Shown here one piece after another: positions 32,300-40,855 of a DNA stretch of 64,000 nucleotides. The position numbers were made by a program, and so were the translations under genes. Each line of letters starts with the position of its first letter. The first letter of the stretch is position 1. The notes under the pieces are model-generated. The model made no database searches, was not told where the DNA came from, and worked only from the letters and a program-made list of their open reading frames with translations. Source of the DNA: an uncultured Lachnospiraceae bacterium (GTDB taxonomy: Bacteria > Bacillota > Clostridia > Lachnospirales > Lachnospiraceae); assembly GCA_910589105.1 (NCBI GenBank), contig CAJUST010000010.1, forward strand, positions 35,184-99,183, in the 5' to 3' direction.

Positions 32300-33784
32300 T
32301 CACTGTGGCTGGTTTGGATCGCCCTGCGGCTGTCCGTCCTGCGGCTGCCCATCTTGCGGCTGTCCGTCCTGTGGCTGGGCCGCCCCCTGCTGCCCCTGCC
32401 CTGAACCAGCCGGCGCTTCTCTGTCAGCGGCGTCTACATAGACTTTCGCTACCCTCGCCCGCTCCGTTCCGGGGCTTTGCTCTAATACTTTCCGATAATA
32501 TACAACTGCCTGTTCCATATTATCCGACCTGCGGTAAGACTGCGCCAGATAATACACCGTATTCCCATTCTGGTATTTCTCATCTAACTCCGCCACTTTC
32601 AGCAATTTTTCGATTGCAAGCGGATAATCTCCTTTGGTGTAAGCGCTATAACCTTCCTTATATAATGCGCTTAAATACTGTTCATTCACTTTTGCATACA
32701 CATTGTCATAGACCGTTTTCGCGTTTCCGCTTAAATCGTCCGCTTTCACCTGCTCTAACGCCGCCCCTGCCGTTTCCATATCTTCTGCGGCGTAAGCTGC
32801 GAATGCGTTTATCAACTGCTCATACGACGTCATCTTTGATTCCACGCCCTTAGAAGATTCCTTTGCTTCTTTGGCCTGTTTCGTCAAATCTTTTACTTGG
32901 CTTTCCAGAGAGGAAATCGTCTGCTCTTTTGTGGAAAGCGTATCATTGACCGCTTTGAGCGCTTCGTTTGATTCGCTCTTTGACTTCTGCTTGATATTGG
33001 GCAGAAGAAGGAACATAGAGATTGCCACTCCAAGCGCAACGCCAATAATAATATTTAAAATCGTCTGCCACGCGGAGTTGTCCTTAAAATTCGCAGGCAT
33101 TATAATTGTCTCGTTCCCGCTTTGATAAGAGATTAAATCTTCCTTTTTCTGCTTCTTCGATCCGCTTTCCCTTAATTTCTGCTTCACTTCCTTTTGGTAT
33201 TTCAGCGTAATTGTATTATTCGCATCAATTTTTTCCGCGTTATGCAGCGCCTTTTTGGCATGTTCGTATTTCCCTTCCTGAATATATAAAAGAGCCAGAA
33301 GCTGATGTCCTTTTACTAATTTCGGATTCATGGAAATCACTTTTTTCAGTTGGATCACAGCCAAATCCCTGCTGTCCTGCTTACAGTAGTTCAATGCCTG
33401 ATTGTATTTCTTGATCGTCTGGTTAATCGACTCCAGACGGGATGCATTATTCTGTATCTCATCTAAATAACCGCTTGCGGCATTGTTCTCTTTCTGGCAG
33501 CTTTTACTAATCACCCATTCACTTAACGCATCTACCGTTTCTCCCATTTCAAAATACACCAGCCCCAATAAATTTCTGGCATCGGTATTCATCTTATTAT
33601 ACTGTAAACTTTTCTTTAAACTTTCAACCGCCCCTGTAAGATTCCGCACATTGGCGCGCTCTAACCCTTCATTATAAAAACTGTTCGACGCCATTAATAT
33701 CTTTTTATACGTTTTCACGTCTGCCCCACAGCTTTTACAGCGCCCCTCCTTTGTCAGCTTCGCGCCGCAATTATAACATTCCAT
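32300..33784 (-). CDS. Membrane TPR protein with N-terminal zinc ribbon
   Basis: A 494-residue protein. It starts with a zinc-ribbon (CYNCGAKLTKEGRCKSCGAD, 3-22), then TPR-like helices (~35-205), one transmembrane segment (~240-265), a coiled coil (~275-320), a second TPR region outside the membrane (~320-450), and a low-complexity tail of QPQDG repeats. This design suggests a scaffold connecting cytoplasm and cell surface; I recognise no enzymatic domain. The 45-residue gene ends 24 bases upstream and is likely co-transcribed. Function unknown. Confidence 0.85.
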   Translation of the reverse strand: MECYNCGAKLTKEGRCKSCGADVKTYKKILMASNSFYNEGLERANVRNLTGAVESLKKSLQYNKMNTDARNLLGLVYFEMGETVDALSEWVISKSCQKENNAASGYLDEIQNNASRLESINQTIKKYNQALNYCKQDSRDLAVIQLKKVISMNPKLVKGHQLLALLYIQEGKYEHAKKALHNAEKIDANNTITLKYQKEVKQKLRESGSKKQKKEDLISYQSGNETIIMPANFKDNSAWQTILNIIIGVALGVAISMFLLLPNIKQKSKSESNEALKAVNDTLSTKEQTISSLESQVKDLTKQAKEAKESSKGVESKMTSYEQLINAFAAYAAEDMETAGAALEQVKADDLSGNAKTVYDNVYAKVNEQYLSALYKEGYSAYTKGDYPLAIEKLLKVAELDEKYQNGNTVYYLAQSYRRSDNMEQAVVYYRKVLEQSPGTERARVAKVYVDAADREAPAGSGQGQQGAAQPQDGQPQDGQPQDGQPQGDPNQPQ

Positions 33785-33807
33785 ATGTCACCTCGCTTCT
33801 CTGATTT

Positions 33808-33945
33808 CTAATTGTTTTTTCTTTTCATCATTTCAAGCAATATGTCTGTCATATCTGTCAGGTCACGGTTATAAATCGCATCTTCTGCTTCTTCGACTTC
33901 TAGGCTTGGCTTAAATTTTTTTAATTCTTCTTCGAAATCTATCAT
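33808..33945 (-). CDS. Small acidic 45-residue protein
   Basis: Below common gene-length cut-offs. GGAGGTG lies 13 bases before the ATG. The product begins MIDFEEELKKFKPSLEVEEA and continues EDAIYNRDLTDMTDILLEMM, ending KRKNN. It is acidic and helical, with no signal or membrane segment. It precedes the TPR protein gene by 23 bases in the same direction, so the two are probably partners or at least co-expressed. Function unknown. Confidence 0.75.
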   Translation of the reverse strand: MIDFEEELKKFKPSLEVEEAEDAIYNRDLTDMTDILLEMMKRKNN

Positions 33946-33972
33946 GTCTGCCTTGCACCTCCTATACTGGCT

Positions 33973-34028
33973 GCAAAATAAAGAACCACTATATTATCAA
34001 TCCTTTACCATTATAATATAGTGGTTCT
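33973..34028 (-). terminator. Terminator after valS
   Basis: A perfect 16-base inverted repeat (AGAACCACTATATTAT and complement) with a 15-base loop; the minus strand continues TTTATTTTG. Confidence 0.82.
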
Positions 34029-34119
34029 AATATGCAAGCAAAAAAATATTAACTTTTTATTATTTCGCCGCAGGATCTTACACAAATCCGCAACATTTTC
34101 TTCTGATTTACAGAAACCC

Positions 34120-36771
34120 CTATTTTAAAGCAGAAAGCTGCTTTTTCACTTCCTCCATCATTTGTTCGTATTTTTCGAGTTTGTCCTTTTCCTCCTGAAC
34201 TTTCGCTTCCGGCGCTTTGCTTAAAAACCGTTCGTTATTTAACATTCCCTTTGAACGCGACAGTTCCTTTTCTAACCGTTTCCGTTCTTTTTCCAGACGT
34301 TCCCGTTCTTTTTCTAAATCCACTAAGTCCTCCAGCGGAATGTAAACTACAGCGTCCGGAATTACAATGGAGACGGCGTCTTTTGCAATCCCCATTTGAT
34401 CTGCCTGAACAAACACCTCCGACGCCCCTATCAGACCGGCATACATTTCTTTTTGCGATTCAAATACAGCCCGCACAGCTTCCTGTTCTGATGCCAGATA
34501 CACCGTAACTTTCCTTGACGGCGGCACATTCATCTCAGAACGGCGGTTCCGAACGCCCTTTACCATTTCCTTACAACGTTCCACCATCGCTTCTTCCTCC
34601 GGAAATTCGCGTTCTTTGTTGTAAACGGGCCAGTCAGACAGCATAATCGTTTCTTCCTCTGGATGCAGCGTACAATAGATTTCTTCCGTCAAAAACGGCA
34701 TGAACGGATGCAGCATCTTCAGCGCAAGAGTTAAGGTTTCCTGTAAGGCATACAACGCGGCGTTTGCCGATTCCGGATTCTCGCCGCTTTGATATGCGCG
34801 GCGTTTTGTCATTTCTATATACCAGTCACAAAATTCGTCCCAAATGAAATCGTATACTTTCTGAACCGCAATGCCCAACTCAAACTTGTCCATATTTTCC
34901 GTCACTTCCTTCACCAGACGGTTTGCTTTTGACAAAATCCATTTATCTTCTGTCAAAAGCCCGGCAGGACTAACCGGATGCGGAGCGGATTCTGGAAGGT
35001 TCATTAGAATAAAACGGGAAGCATTCCAGACTTTATTTGCAAAATTACGGGAAGCTTCTACCCGCTCCCAATAAAAACGCATATCATTTCCCGGCGCATT
35101 TCCGGTAATAAGCGTAAGACGCAATGCATCCGCCCCATATTTTTCTATCACTTCCAAAGGATCAATCCCATTGCCTAACGATTTGCTCATCTTCCGCCCT
35201 TGAGAGTCCCTCACCAATCCATGGAATAAAACTGTGGAAAACGGCGCCTTGCCCATATGCGCATAACCGGAAAATATCATACGGATTACCCAGAAGAAAA
35301 TAATGTCATATCCCGTCACCAGCACGTCATTCGGATAAAAATAATCCAAGTCTTCCGTTTCTTTTGGCCAGCCTAAAGTGGAAAACGGCCACAATGCTGA
35401 TGAAAACCAAGTGTCTAACGTGTCTTCGTCCTGATGGAAGTGTGTCCCGCCGCACTTTTTACATACATCGGGCGCCGTTTTCGATACTGCCATCCCGCCG
35501 CAGTCTTTACAATAATAAGCCGGTATCCTATGCCCCCACCAAAGCTGTCTGGAAATGCACCAGTCTCTAATATTGTCCGTCCAGTTGAAATAAGTCTTCT
35601 CCATACGTTTCGGAAGCAGTTTCACTTCTCCGTTTTTCACGCCCTCTACGGCCGGACGGATTAATTCATCCATTTTTACAAACCACTGCTGTTTCACCAT
35701 TGGTTCCACTGTCGATCCACAGCGGTCATGCGTCCCAACATTATGGGAATGAGGCTCCACTTTCACCAAAAGCCCCTGCTCCTCTAATTCCTTTACCAGC
35801 GCTTTCCTGCACGCATAACGATCCATGCCGGCAAATTTCCCAGCATGTCCATTCATTACCGCATCATCGCCGATAACTACAATTTCTTCTAAATGATGGC
35901 GTTTTCCCACTTCAAAGTCATTCGGGTCATGCGCCGGAGTAATTTTCACACAGCCCGTCCCAAATTCTTTATCGACATATTCATCGGCAATGACCGGAAT
36001 TTGACGGTCTGTAAATGGAAGCTTTAGCATTTTTCCAATAATATCCTGATACCGTTCATCTTCCGGATTGACTGCGACAGCCGTATCGCCAAACATCGTT
36101 TCCGGCCTTGTCGTCGCAATTTCCACAAACCGTCCTTCTTCCCCAACAACCGGATAATTAATATGCCAGAAAAACCCGTCCTGCTCCTCGTGTTCCACCT
36201 CTGCATCAGAAATAGACGTCTGGCATGCCGGACACCAGTTGACAATCCGCGAGCCTTTATAAATCAAGCCTTTCTCATAAAGTTTAACAAACACCTCTAA
36301 AACGGCGTCCGAGCATCCTTCGTCCATTGTAAAGCGTTCCCGCTCCCAGTCTGCGGAAGATCCCATTTTTTTCAACTGGTTGATAATCCGCCCGCCATAT
36401 TCCTCTTTCCACTCCAGACATTTTTCCAAAAAACCTTCCCTGCCAAGGCTCTCTTTGTCAATCCCCTGTTCTTTTAAGGATTCAATCACCCTGACTTCCG
36501 TTGCAATCGCCGCATGATCTGTTCCGGGCTGCCATAACGCATGATAGCCCTGCATCCGTTTATAGCGGATTAAAATATCCTGCATCGTATTATCCAAAGC
36601 ATGTCCCATATGAAGCTGTCCCGTTATGTTTGGGGGCGGCATCATAATCGTAAATGGCTTTTTGCTTTTATCCGGCTCTACATGGAAATATCCGTTCTTC
36701 TCCCATTTCTGGTACAGGCGCCCTTCCATCTCCTTTGGATTATAAGTCTTTGCCAGCTCTTTGCCCATCAT
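34120..36771 (-). CDS. valS: Valyl-tRNA synthetase
   Basis: A class I synthetase that charges tRNA-Val and edits mischarged Thr. HIGH-type motif HMGHAL and KMSKS motif (GRKMSKSLGNG) are present, with the CP1 editing domain between them and a C-terminal coiled-coil arm (LEKERERLEKERKRLEKEL). I chose the ATG at 36771 (883 residues) because AGGAG precedes it; the open frame runs on to 36996, but that stretch is the T-box leader and its terminator. Zinc-binding Cys pairs occur in CPAC and CKDC...CKKC. Controlled by the T-box. Confidence 0.98.
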   Translation of the reverse strand: MMGKELAKTYNPKEMEGRLYQKWEKNGYFHVEPDKSKKPFTIMMPPPNITGQLHMGHALDNTMQDILIRYKRMQGYHALWQPGTDHAAIATEVRVIESLKEQGIDKESLGREGFLEKCLEWKEEYGGRIINQLKKMGSSADWERERFTMDEGCSDAVLEVFVKLYEKGLIYKGSRIVNWCPACQTSISDAEVEHEEQDGFFWHINYPVVGEEGRFVEIATTRPETMFGDTAVAVNPEDERYQDIIGKMLKLPFTDRQIPVIADEYVDKEFGTGCVKITPAHDPNDFEVGKRHHLEEIVVIGDDAVMNGHAGKFAGMDRYACRKALVKELEEQGLLVKVEPHSHNVGTHDRCGSTVEPMVKQQWFVKMDELIRPAVEGVKNGEVKLLPKRMEKTYFNWTDNIRDWCISRQLWWGHRIPAYYCKDCGGMAVSKTAPDVCKKCGGTHFHQDEDTLDTWFSSALWPFSTLGWPKETEDLDYFYPNDVLVTGYDIIFFWVIRMIFSGYAHMGKAPFSTVLFHGLVRDSQGRKMSKSLGNGIDPLEVIEKYGADALRLTLITGNAPGNDMRFYWERVEASRNFANKVWNASRFILMNLPESAPHPVSPAGLLTEDKWILSKANRLVKEVTENMDKFELGIAVQKVYDFIWDEFCDWYIEMTKRRAYQSGENPESANAALYALQETLTLALKMLHPFMPFLTEEIYCTLHPEEETIMLSDWPVYNKEREFPEEEAMVERCKEMVKGVRNRRSEMNVPPSRKVTVYLASEQEAVRAVFESQKEMYAGLIGASEVFVQADQMGIAKDAVSIVIPDAVVYIPLEDLVDLEKERERLEKERKRLEKELSRSKGMLNNERFLSKAPEAKVQEEKDKLEKYEQMMEEVKKQLSALK

Positions 36772-36904
36772 CCTAATCTCCTCTCTCAAATTAAAATTCC
36801 TTCTTGGGGCTTGCGCAGCCAAAGCGGAAACATTCTTCTTCCCCTGCCCGCGTCTTAAGCTCCCATCTGCCCTTAAGGCGATCTTCGTAAAACGCCCTGC
36901 GCAT

Positions 36905-37168
36905 AAAAAAGCCCCTGAAAGCTTCTTGCTTCCAAGGGCGGATTTCTCCACGGTACCACCTTGTTTATACGGCGCGCAATCCCCGCCGTACCTCATTTTC
37001 GTCTTTAACGGAACAACCCGTGACCGCTTACCCGCAACAAAAATACGTTGTTTCAGCCGTCCGGTTCAAAAGCTACCTTCCGCGCACTGCCCCATAAACC
37101 GCCTTCCAGCCAATGAGCGGCTCTCTCTTAATGGCGTGTCTGCGTACTCCTCTTTCTCATCACCTTTT
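36905..37168 (-). promoter_or_regulatory. T-box riboswitch of valS
   Basis: A leader that senses uncharged tRNA-Val. The T-box sequence AGGTGGTACCGTGG is at 36948-36961 (minus strand). Terminator stem 36911-36939 (GCCCTTGGAAGC / GCTTTCAGGGGC) is followed by TTTTTT. Stem I has the usual AGAGAG...GGCTGGAAGGCGG distal region. The best candidate specifier is GTA (Val) in GAAGGTAGC, at 37074-37076. Confidence 0.93.
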
Positions 37169-37170
37169 TC

Positions 37171-37202
37171 ATTATAGTAAGGGGAATTTTCCTATTTGTC
37201 AA
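37171..37202 (-). promoter_or_regulatory. Promoter of the valS T-box transcript
   Basis: Minus strand TTGACA, 17 bases, TACTAT (within TACTATAAT), just upstream of Stem I. Confidence 0.8.
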
Positions 37203-37272
37203 GGTTTGCGTTTTCCACATTTACAAAAATAAAAATATATTGGGAAAACTGACAAATAATTACAAAATGACC

Positions 37273-37301
37273 TTGACGGACAACCCCCTATTTGCTATAA
37301 T
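37273..37301 (+). promoter_or_regulatory. Promoter of the SH3-NlpC/P60 gene
   Basis: TTGACG, 17 bases, TATAAT, 74 bases before the ATG. Confidence 0.85.
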
Positions 37302-37375
37302 ACCCACTGATAAACTTAATAATTTCGTAACAAATCAGACCTATGATGTAATAAATAAAAAATTTGGAGGAAAAG

Positions 37376-38557
37376 ATGAATAGAAATCGAAAAGCCCTTC
37401 GCTTTACAGCATGTTGTATGGCAGCCGCCCTTACACTTGGCAGCGCGCCCGCGCCTGCTCATGCAATGTTACCAACCGCCGGAGCTCCGGCTATCATGTC
37501 CATCGCATTAGATGATGAATTAAAGGATTCGTTCAAAAGCAGATCCGCAGGGATTTCCTCAAACCTCGCTGACTGCGTTTCCAGTGCCGCTGTAGAAGCG
37601 GCCGTTACCGTTAAAAAAGAAAAGAAATCCGAATATGCGGATATTGCGATTGCTCAAGTAGATAACTATGTAAACGTCAGAGATTCCGCAGGCGAAGAAG
37701 GAAATGTCGTCGGAAAACTTTATAATAATTCAGCCGCAACTGTAGAAGCGACCGAAGGAGACTGGTACAAAATCACTTCCGGAAATGTGACAGGCTATGT
37801 AAAAAGCGAATTTGTTGTCTGCGGCGACGAAGAACTTGCAAAACAGGTCAGCAGACGCGTTGCAACCGTCCAGACAGAAACATTATTCGTCCGCACGGAC
37901 CCGACCACGGAATCGGACGTATTAGGAATGGTTCCGGATCAGGAAGATTTAACCGTAACAGATGAATCCGAAAACGGCTGGACGAAAGTAGCCATTGAAG
38001 AAGGCGAAGGCTATGTTTCAAATGAATATGTCACGAAATCCATTGAATTTGTAACGGCTGAATCGAAAGAAGAAGAAGAAGCGCGTCTTGCGAAAGAAGA
38101 AGCGGAGCGTAAAGCCGCTGCCGAAGCCGCTGAACGCAAAGCCGCTGAAAAAGCCGCAGCTTCTAAGAAATCCGGCGGTTCTTCCGGATCTTCCGGCAGG
38201 TCAGCTTCTCCAAGCGGTTCGGGCGGAAGCGCAGTTGCAAACTACGCATGCCAGTTCGTTGGAAACCCCTATGTATACGGTGGGTCAAGCCTTACGAATG
38301 GCGCGGACTGCTCCGGTTTCGTTATGGCGGTATATGCCGCATTCGGCGTAGGGCTTCCACATTCATCTTCCGCTCTCGCAGGCGTCGGGTATGGCGTATC
38401 CGATATGCAGCCGGGTGACATTATCTGTTATAGTGGACATGTCGGCATTTATATCGGAAACAATACGATTGTACACGCAAGCACACCGGAAGGCGGAATC
38501 AAATATACATCGCCTGCCAACTACAGACCGATTATTGCAATCCGCAGAATTTTCTAA
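37376..38557 (+). CDS. Secreted NlpC/P60 peptidoglycan endopeptidase with two SH3 domains
   Basis: A 393-residue secreted cell-wall hydrolase. I chose the ATG at 37376, with GGAGG six bases upstream; a TTG at 37364 would place the ribosome site inside the gene. Order: signal peptide (~1-30, ending AHA); two bacterial SH3 domains (~85-150 and ~155-220) that bind the wall; an Ala/Glu/Lys-rich helical linker (~225-265) and a Gly/Ser-rich stretch; the NlpC/P60 domain (~280-393). The catalytic triad is Cys312 (ADCSGF), His355 (GHVGIY) and His367. It should cut peptide stems (gamma-D-Glu to diamino acid bond). Monocistronic. Confidence 0.95.
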   Translation: MNRNRKALRFTACCMAAALTLGSAPAPAHAMLPTAGAPAIMSIALDDELKDSFKSRSAGISSNLADCVSSAAVEAAVTVKKEKKSEYADIAIAQVDNYVNVRDSAGEEGNVVGKLYNNSAATVEATEGDWYKITSGNVTGYVKSEFVVCGDEELAKQVSRRVATVQTETLFVRTDPTTESDVLGMVPDQEDLTVTDESENGWTKVAIEEGEGYVSNEYVTKSIEFVTAESKEEEEARLAKEEAERKAAAEAAERKAAEKAAASKKSGGSSGSSGRSASPSGSGGSAVANYACQFVGNPYVYGGSSLTNGADCSGFVMAVYAAFGVGLPHSSSALAGVGYGVSDMQPGDIICYSGHVGIYIGNNTIVHASTPEGGIKYTSPANYRPIIAIRRIF

Positions 38558-38586
38558 GAAATACATATCCGTCATATGAACAACCC

Positions 38587-38690
38587 TAAAAGAGCTGTAG
38601 CAAAATATGGCTTGTATACAGAATAGAATTTAGATTTACATCTCACTCATATTCTGCATACAGCGGCTATTTTGCCACAGCTCTTTTTTA
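38587..38690. repeat. Dispersed palindromic element, copy B (also acts as terminator)
   Basis: CTAAAAGAGCTGTAGCAAAA...TTTTGCCACAGCTCTTTTTT with inner TTGTATACAGAATA and TATTCTGCATACAG. The same architecture as copy A, ~104 bases long. It lies between convergent genes. Confidence 0.83.
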
Positions 38691-38702
38691 TAGAAACGCC
38701 GG

Positions 38703-39026
38703 CTATCTATGGAACGAAATATAATCCATCGGGATTCGCATAAGCCATTCATTTATCACGCCCATAACTAATGCAAAGACCATTAATAAAATCATTAACA
38801 CAACGGAGCCTTTATCATAGATAAATTCATTTGCCTTCTTATAATTCCCAACCAGTATTTCAACGCCAAGCAGAATCAATATGCAAGGCCAAAACCGGAA
38901 AATCAAGATAAAATCAATGTCAGGGACAAACATATGGAACAAAAACAACGTCCCGAATACGATTAATGAGATGCCGCTTGTCAATGTCCCGACACGGTGA
39001 ATTGTTTTTTCAGTCTTTTGTTCCAT
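38703..39026 (-). CDS. Small membrane protein, LiaF/DUF5668-like N-terminal region
   Basis: A 107-residue protein with about three hydrophobic segments (TSGISLIVFGTLFLF, IFRFWPCILILLGVEIL, VVLMILLMVFALVMG). The FWPCILILLGVEIL pattern is like the membrane part of LiaI/LiaF-type envelope-stress proteins. Last gene of the ECF sigma operon, overlapping the previous gene by 17 bases. Function not established. Confidence 0.75.
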   Translation of the reverse strand: MEQKTEKTIHRVGTLTSGISLIVFGTLFLFHMFVPDIDFILIFRFWPCILILLGVEILVGNYKKANEFIYDKGSVVLMILLMVFALVMGVINEWLMRIPMDYISFHR

Positions 39027-39570
39027 TGCCTTCCTCCTCTTGTATCGGTTCTAAACCTGCCAGTTCTTTCTTTTTCCCCCGAATCATTGCCACGCCAAGC
39101 GCAATAATCAAAATTCCCACTAAAATCCTTGGGATAGAGTTTGTAAGTTGCAAGAGATACGAATAAACGCTCCATGGCAAAACAGCGCCAGCCAGATACA
39201 GCGCCCCCCGCCATGTCATAAAACTTCCCACTACAATTAAAATTCCGGCAAACGCCTTGTGGCCGCCATTTGAAAAATCCCGCCCTTTTTCCAAAACATT
39301 TTCCAGTGAAAAAAGATAATTATCTTCCACCACATAAAACTCCTCGTCCGGCATGGCGGCAAGGTTATGCACATGGAAAAAACTGTAAAACCACACGATA
39401 ACGTCAATAATCAGCAGTTCTCCAAACCCGATGGACGCAGCGGCAAAAATAAAAAAGAAAAAAAGCGACATCAAACTCGTTCCCGCCTTAAAAAACCCCA
39501 TGTACATCTCCCCAGCCCCGGGAATCAGGGAAAATAAGAATCTCCATAATGAATTGTTTTTATGTGTCAT
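39010..39570 (-). CDS. Membrane protein of the ECF sigma operon, TM2-like N-terminus
   Basis: A 186-residue protein with four or five hydrophobic segments. The N-terminus (FLFSLIPGAGEMYMGFFKAG) looks like a TM2-type helix pair; the C-terminal half has two more hairpins separated by a charged loop (EEFYVVEDNYLFSLENVLEK). It starts two bases after the anti-sigma gene stop and overlaps the next gene. Probably an envelope-stress effector, by context only. Confidence 0.78.
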   Translation of the reverse strand: MTHKNNSLWRFLFSLIPGAGEMYMGFFKAGTSLMSLFFFFIFAAASIGFGELLIIDVIVWFYSFFHVHNLAAMPDEEFYVVEDNYLFSLENVLEKGRDFSNGGHKAFAGILIVVGSFMTWRGALYLAGAVLPWSVYSYLLQLTNSIPRILVGILIIALGVAMIRGKKKELAGLEPIQEEEGNGTKD

Positions 39571-39572
39571 TT

Positions 39573-39935
39573 TTACCTCTCCTTTCGAACAATAAAATTT
39601 GCGCCATCAGACAAAAGACTGCAAAACTGATTCGTCTTCTGGTTAATCTTTTGTAAAAAACCTTCTTCCTGAACTTCTGCCGCTTGCTGCAAATACGCCT
39701 CTGACTGCGCAAGTTCCGGCATGGCAAACAACAATGCGACAGAAGCGGCAGCGGCGGCGGCAATTTTTAGAGTGAACCCCCAAAGGGAAGCGCTCCGTTG
39801 CGAAACTTTTTGGACTGCCGCCTTATTTAGAATCTGCCCTTCTAAATAACTGGGAGCCTGAAAGACGGAAGATTCTTCCGATTTTTGGATTAACTTCTGC
39901 AATTCTGTTTCACTTAGATAATTCCATTCATTCAT
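39573..39935 (-). CDS. Putative membrane-bound anti-sigma factor
   Basis: A 120-residue protein. I chose the ATG at 39935 (MNEWNYLSETELQK), since AAAGGAGCGG lies just upstream; the earlier ATG at 39956 lies within that ribosome site. N-terminal ~60 residues are cytoplasmic and helical, one transmembrane segment follows (FTLKIAAAAAASVALLFAMP), and a ~45-residue tail is outside. Its start overlaps the sigma gene end by 8 bases. Size and placement match anti-sigma factors, but there is no zinc-binding HxxxCxxC motif. Confidence 0.75.
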   Translation of the reverse strand: MNEWNYLSETELQKLIQKSEESSVFQAPSYLEGQILNKAAVQKVSQRSASLWGFTLKIAAAAAASVALLFAMPELAQSEAYLQQAAEVQEEGFLQKINQKTNQFCSLLSDGANFIVRKER

Positions 39936-40452
39936 ACACATTCCGCTCCTTTTCATAGAGTTTTCTCAGCATAGCCCGCGCGCGGTAAATCTGGGTTTGG
40001 ACCGTCTTTATATTTTTCTTCTGCTCGGCGGCAATTTCTTCCGCTTTCTTTTCATCATAAAAATAAAGGCGGGCAACCGTGTCATATGGAGGCTTCAGCT
40101 TACCGCACCGTTCTAACAGTGTGGTTCGGATTTCATGCTCCAGCATATGCGTTTCCGGCTCATAAGAAGCACCCGCTTCCGTTTCGAATACTTCTTTATC
40201 CGAAGGGATCTGGCGTTTTACGGAGGATTTTAAATAATCAATACATTTATTGGATGCAATCCGGCAAAGCCACGCTTTTATGTCCTTCCCGTCAAACGCC
40301 GGAAAATGGCGGAAAGCCGCCAAAAATGTTTCCTGCGTTAAATCCTCTGCCGCAAAATAATCTCCTGTCATGTTACAGCAAATCGAAAAAATCAAATTTT
40401 GATAGGATCTTATGATTTCTTGAAACTGCTCCTGAACATTGATTTTATCCAC
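39928..40452 (-). CDS. ECF-type RNA polymerase sigma factor
   Basis: A 174-residue sigma-70 family member with region 2 (NLIFSICCNMTGDYFAAEDLTQ, WLCRIASNKCIDYLK) and region 4 (TVARLYFYDEKKAEEIAAEQ, NIKTVQTQIYRARAMLRKLY). The GTG at 40452 directly abuts AGGGGAG, so either the start is a different codon or initiation is atypical; no in-frame ATG lies near. Downstream genes code for an anti-sigma factor and two membrane proteins, suggesting an envelope-stress response. Confidence 0.9.
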   Translation of the reverse strand: MDKINVQEQFQEIIRSYQNLIFSICCNMTGDYFAAEDLTQETFLAAFRHFPAFDGKDIKAWLCRIASNKCIDYLKSSVKRQIPSDKEVFETEAGASYEPETHMLEHEIRTTLLERCGKLKPPYDTVARLYFYDEKKAEEIAAEQKKNIKTVQTQIYRARAMLRKLYEKERNVYE

Positions 40453-40478
40453 CTCCCCTGCTCTTTCACGCTGCTCTC

Positions 40479-40506
40479 ATAGTATAAAACGAGTAAGCCA
40501 TGTAAA
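40479..40506 (-). promoter_or_regulatory. Candidate promoter of the ECF sigma operon
   Basis: Minus strand TTTACA, 16 bases, TACTAT, about 27 bases before the start codon. Confidence 0.5.
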
Positions 40507-40560
40507 AATCTTCAACTTTTTAAAATTTCTCAAAAATATTTGAAAAAAATCACAAAACCA

Positions 40561-40607
40561 TTGACAGACGCAGGCAAAAGTATTATTGTATTAGTTATCT
40601 AGTACAA
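40561..40607 (+). promoter_or_regulatory. Promoter with overlapping palindromic operator, GntR/YtrA type
   Basis: TTGACA, 17 bases, TATTGT at 40561-40589. The palindrome TTGTATTAG-TTAT-CTAGTACAA (40586-40607; one mismatch in 9-base arms) covers the -10 and start site, as a repressor site would. The half-site resembles those of YtrA-subfamily GntR repressors. No such regulator gene is in the window. Confidence 0.6.
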
Positions 40608-40624
40608 AGAAGGAGATACACGCA

Positions 40625-40855
40625 ATGAAAGAAGAACAAAGAAAAAAAGCGGCGGCTCCAACAGCAGTCTGCGCATTGAGTGGGCTTTTTTATGTCACAG
40701 TAGGGATTCTCTTTTTATACGGGGAATTTCCCATAATTGTAAAGATTTTTTTTGCCCTTTGGACAATGGCGTCTACCGGAATGCTGGTTTATGTACTGGC
40801 TGAAAGAATAAAAGAGATAAGGAGAGGAGAAAACGATGATCTTAGTAAATACTGA
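40625..40855 (+). CDS. Small two-helix membrane protein
   Basis: A 76-residue protein with two hydrophobic segments (AVCALSGLFYVTVGILFLYG and VKIFFALWTMASTGMLVYVLA) and charged ends. AAGGAG precedes the ATG. It overlaps the following YbjQ-family gene by 20 bases, so the two are translationally linked. Function unknown. Confidence 0.8.
   Translation: MKEEQRKKAAAPTAVCALSGLFYVTVGILFLYGEFPIIVKIFFALWTMASTGMLVYVLAERIKEIRRGENDDLSKY

Noticed and set aside
32320..32400. Short tandem DNA repeats that might suggest a CRISPR array
   Set aside because: They code in frame for the QPQDG tail of the TPR protein; units are 15 bases without spacers.
36772..36996. 75-residue N-terminal extension of valyl-tRNA synthetase
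   Set aside because: The region is the T-box antiterminator/terminator leader; the ribosome site and family alignment place the start at 36771.
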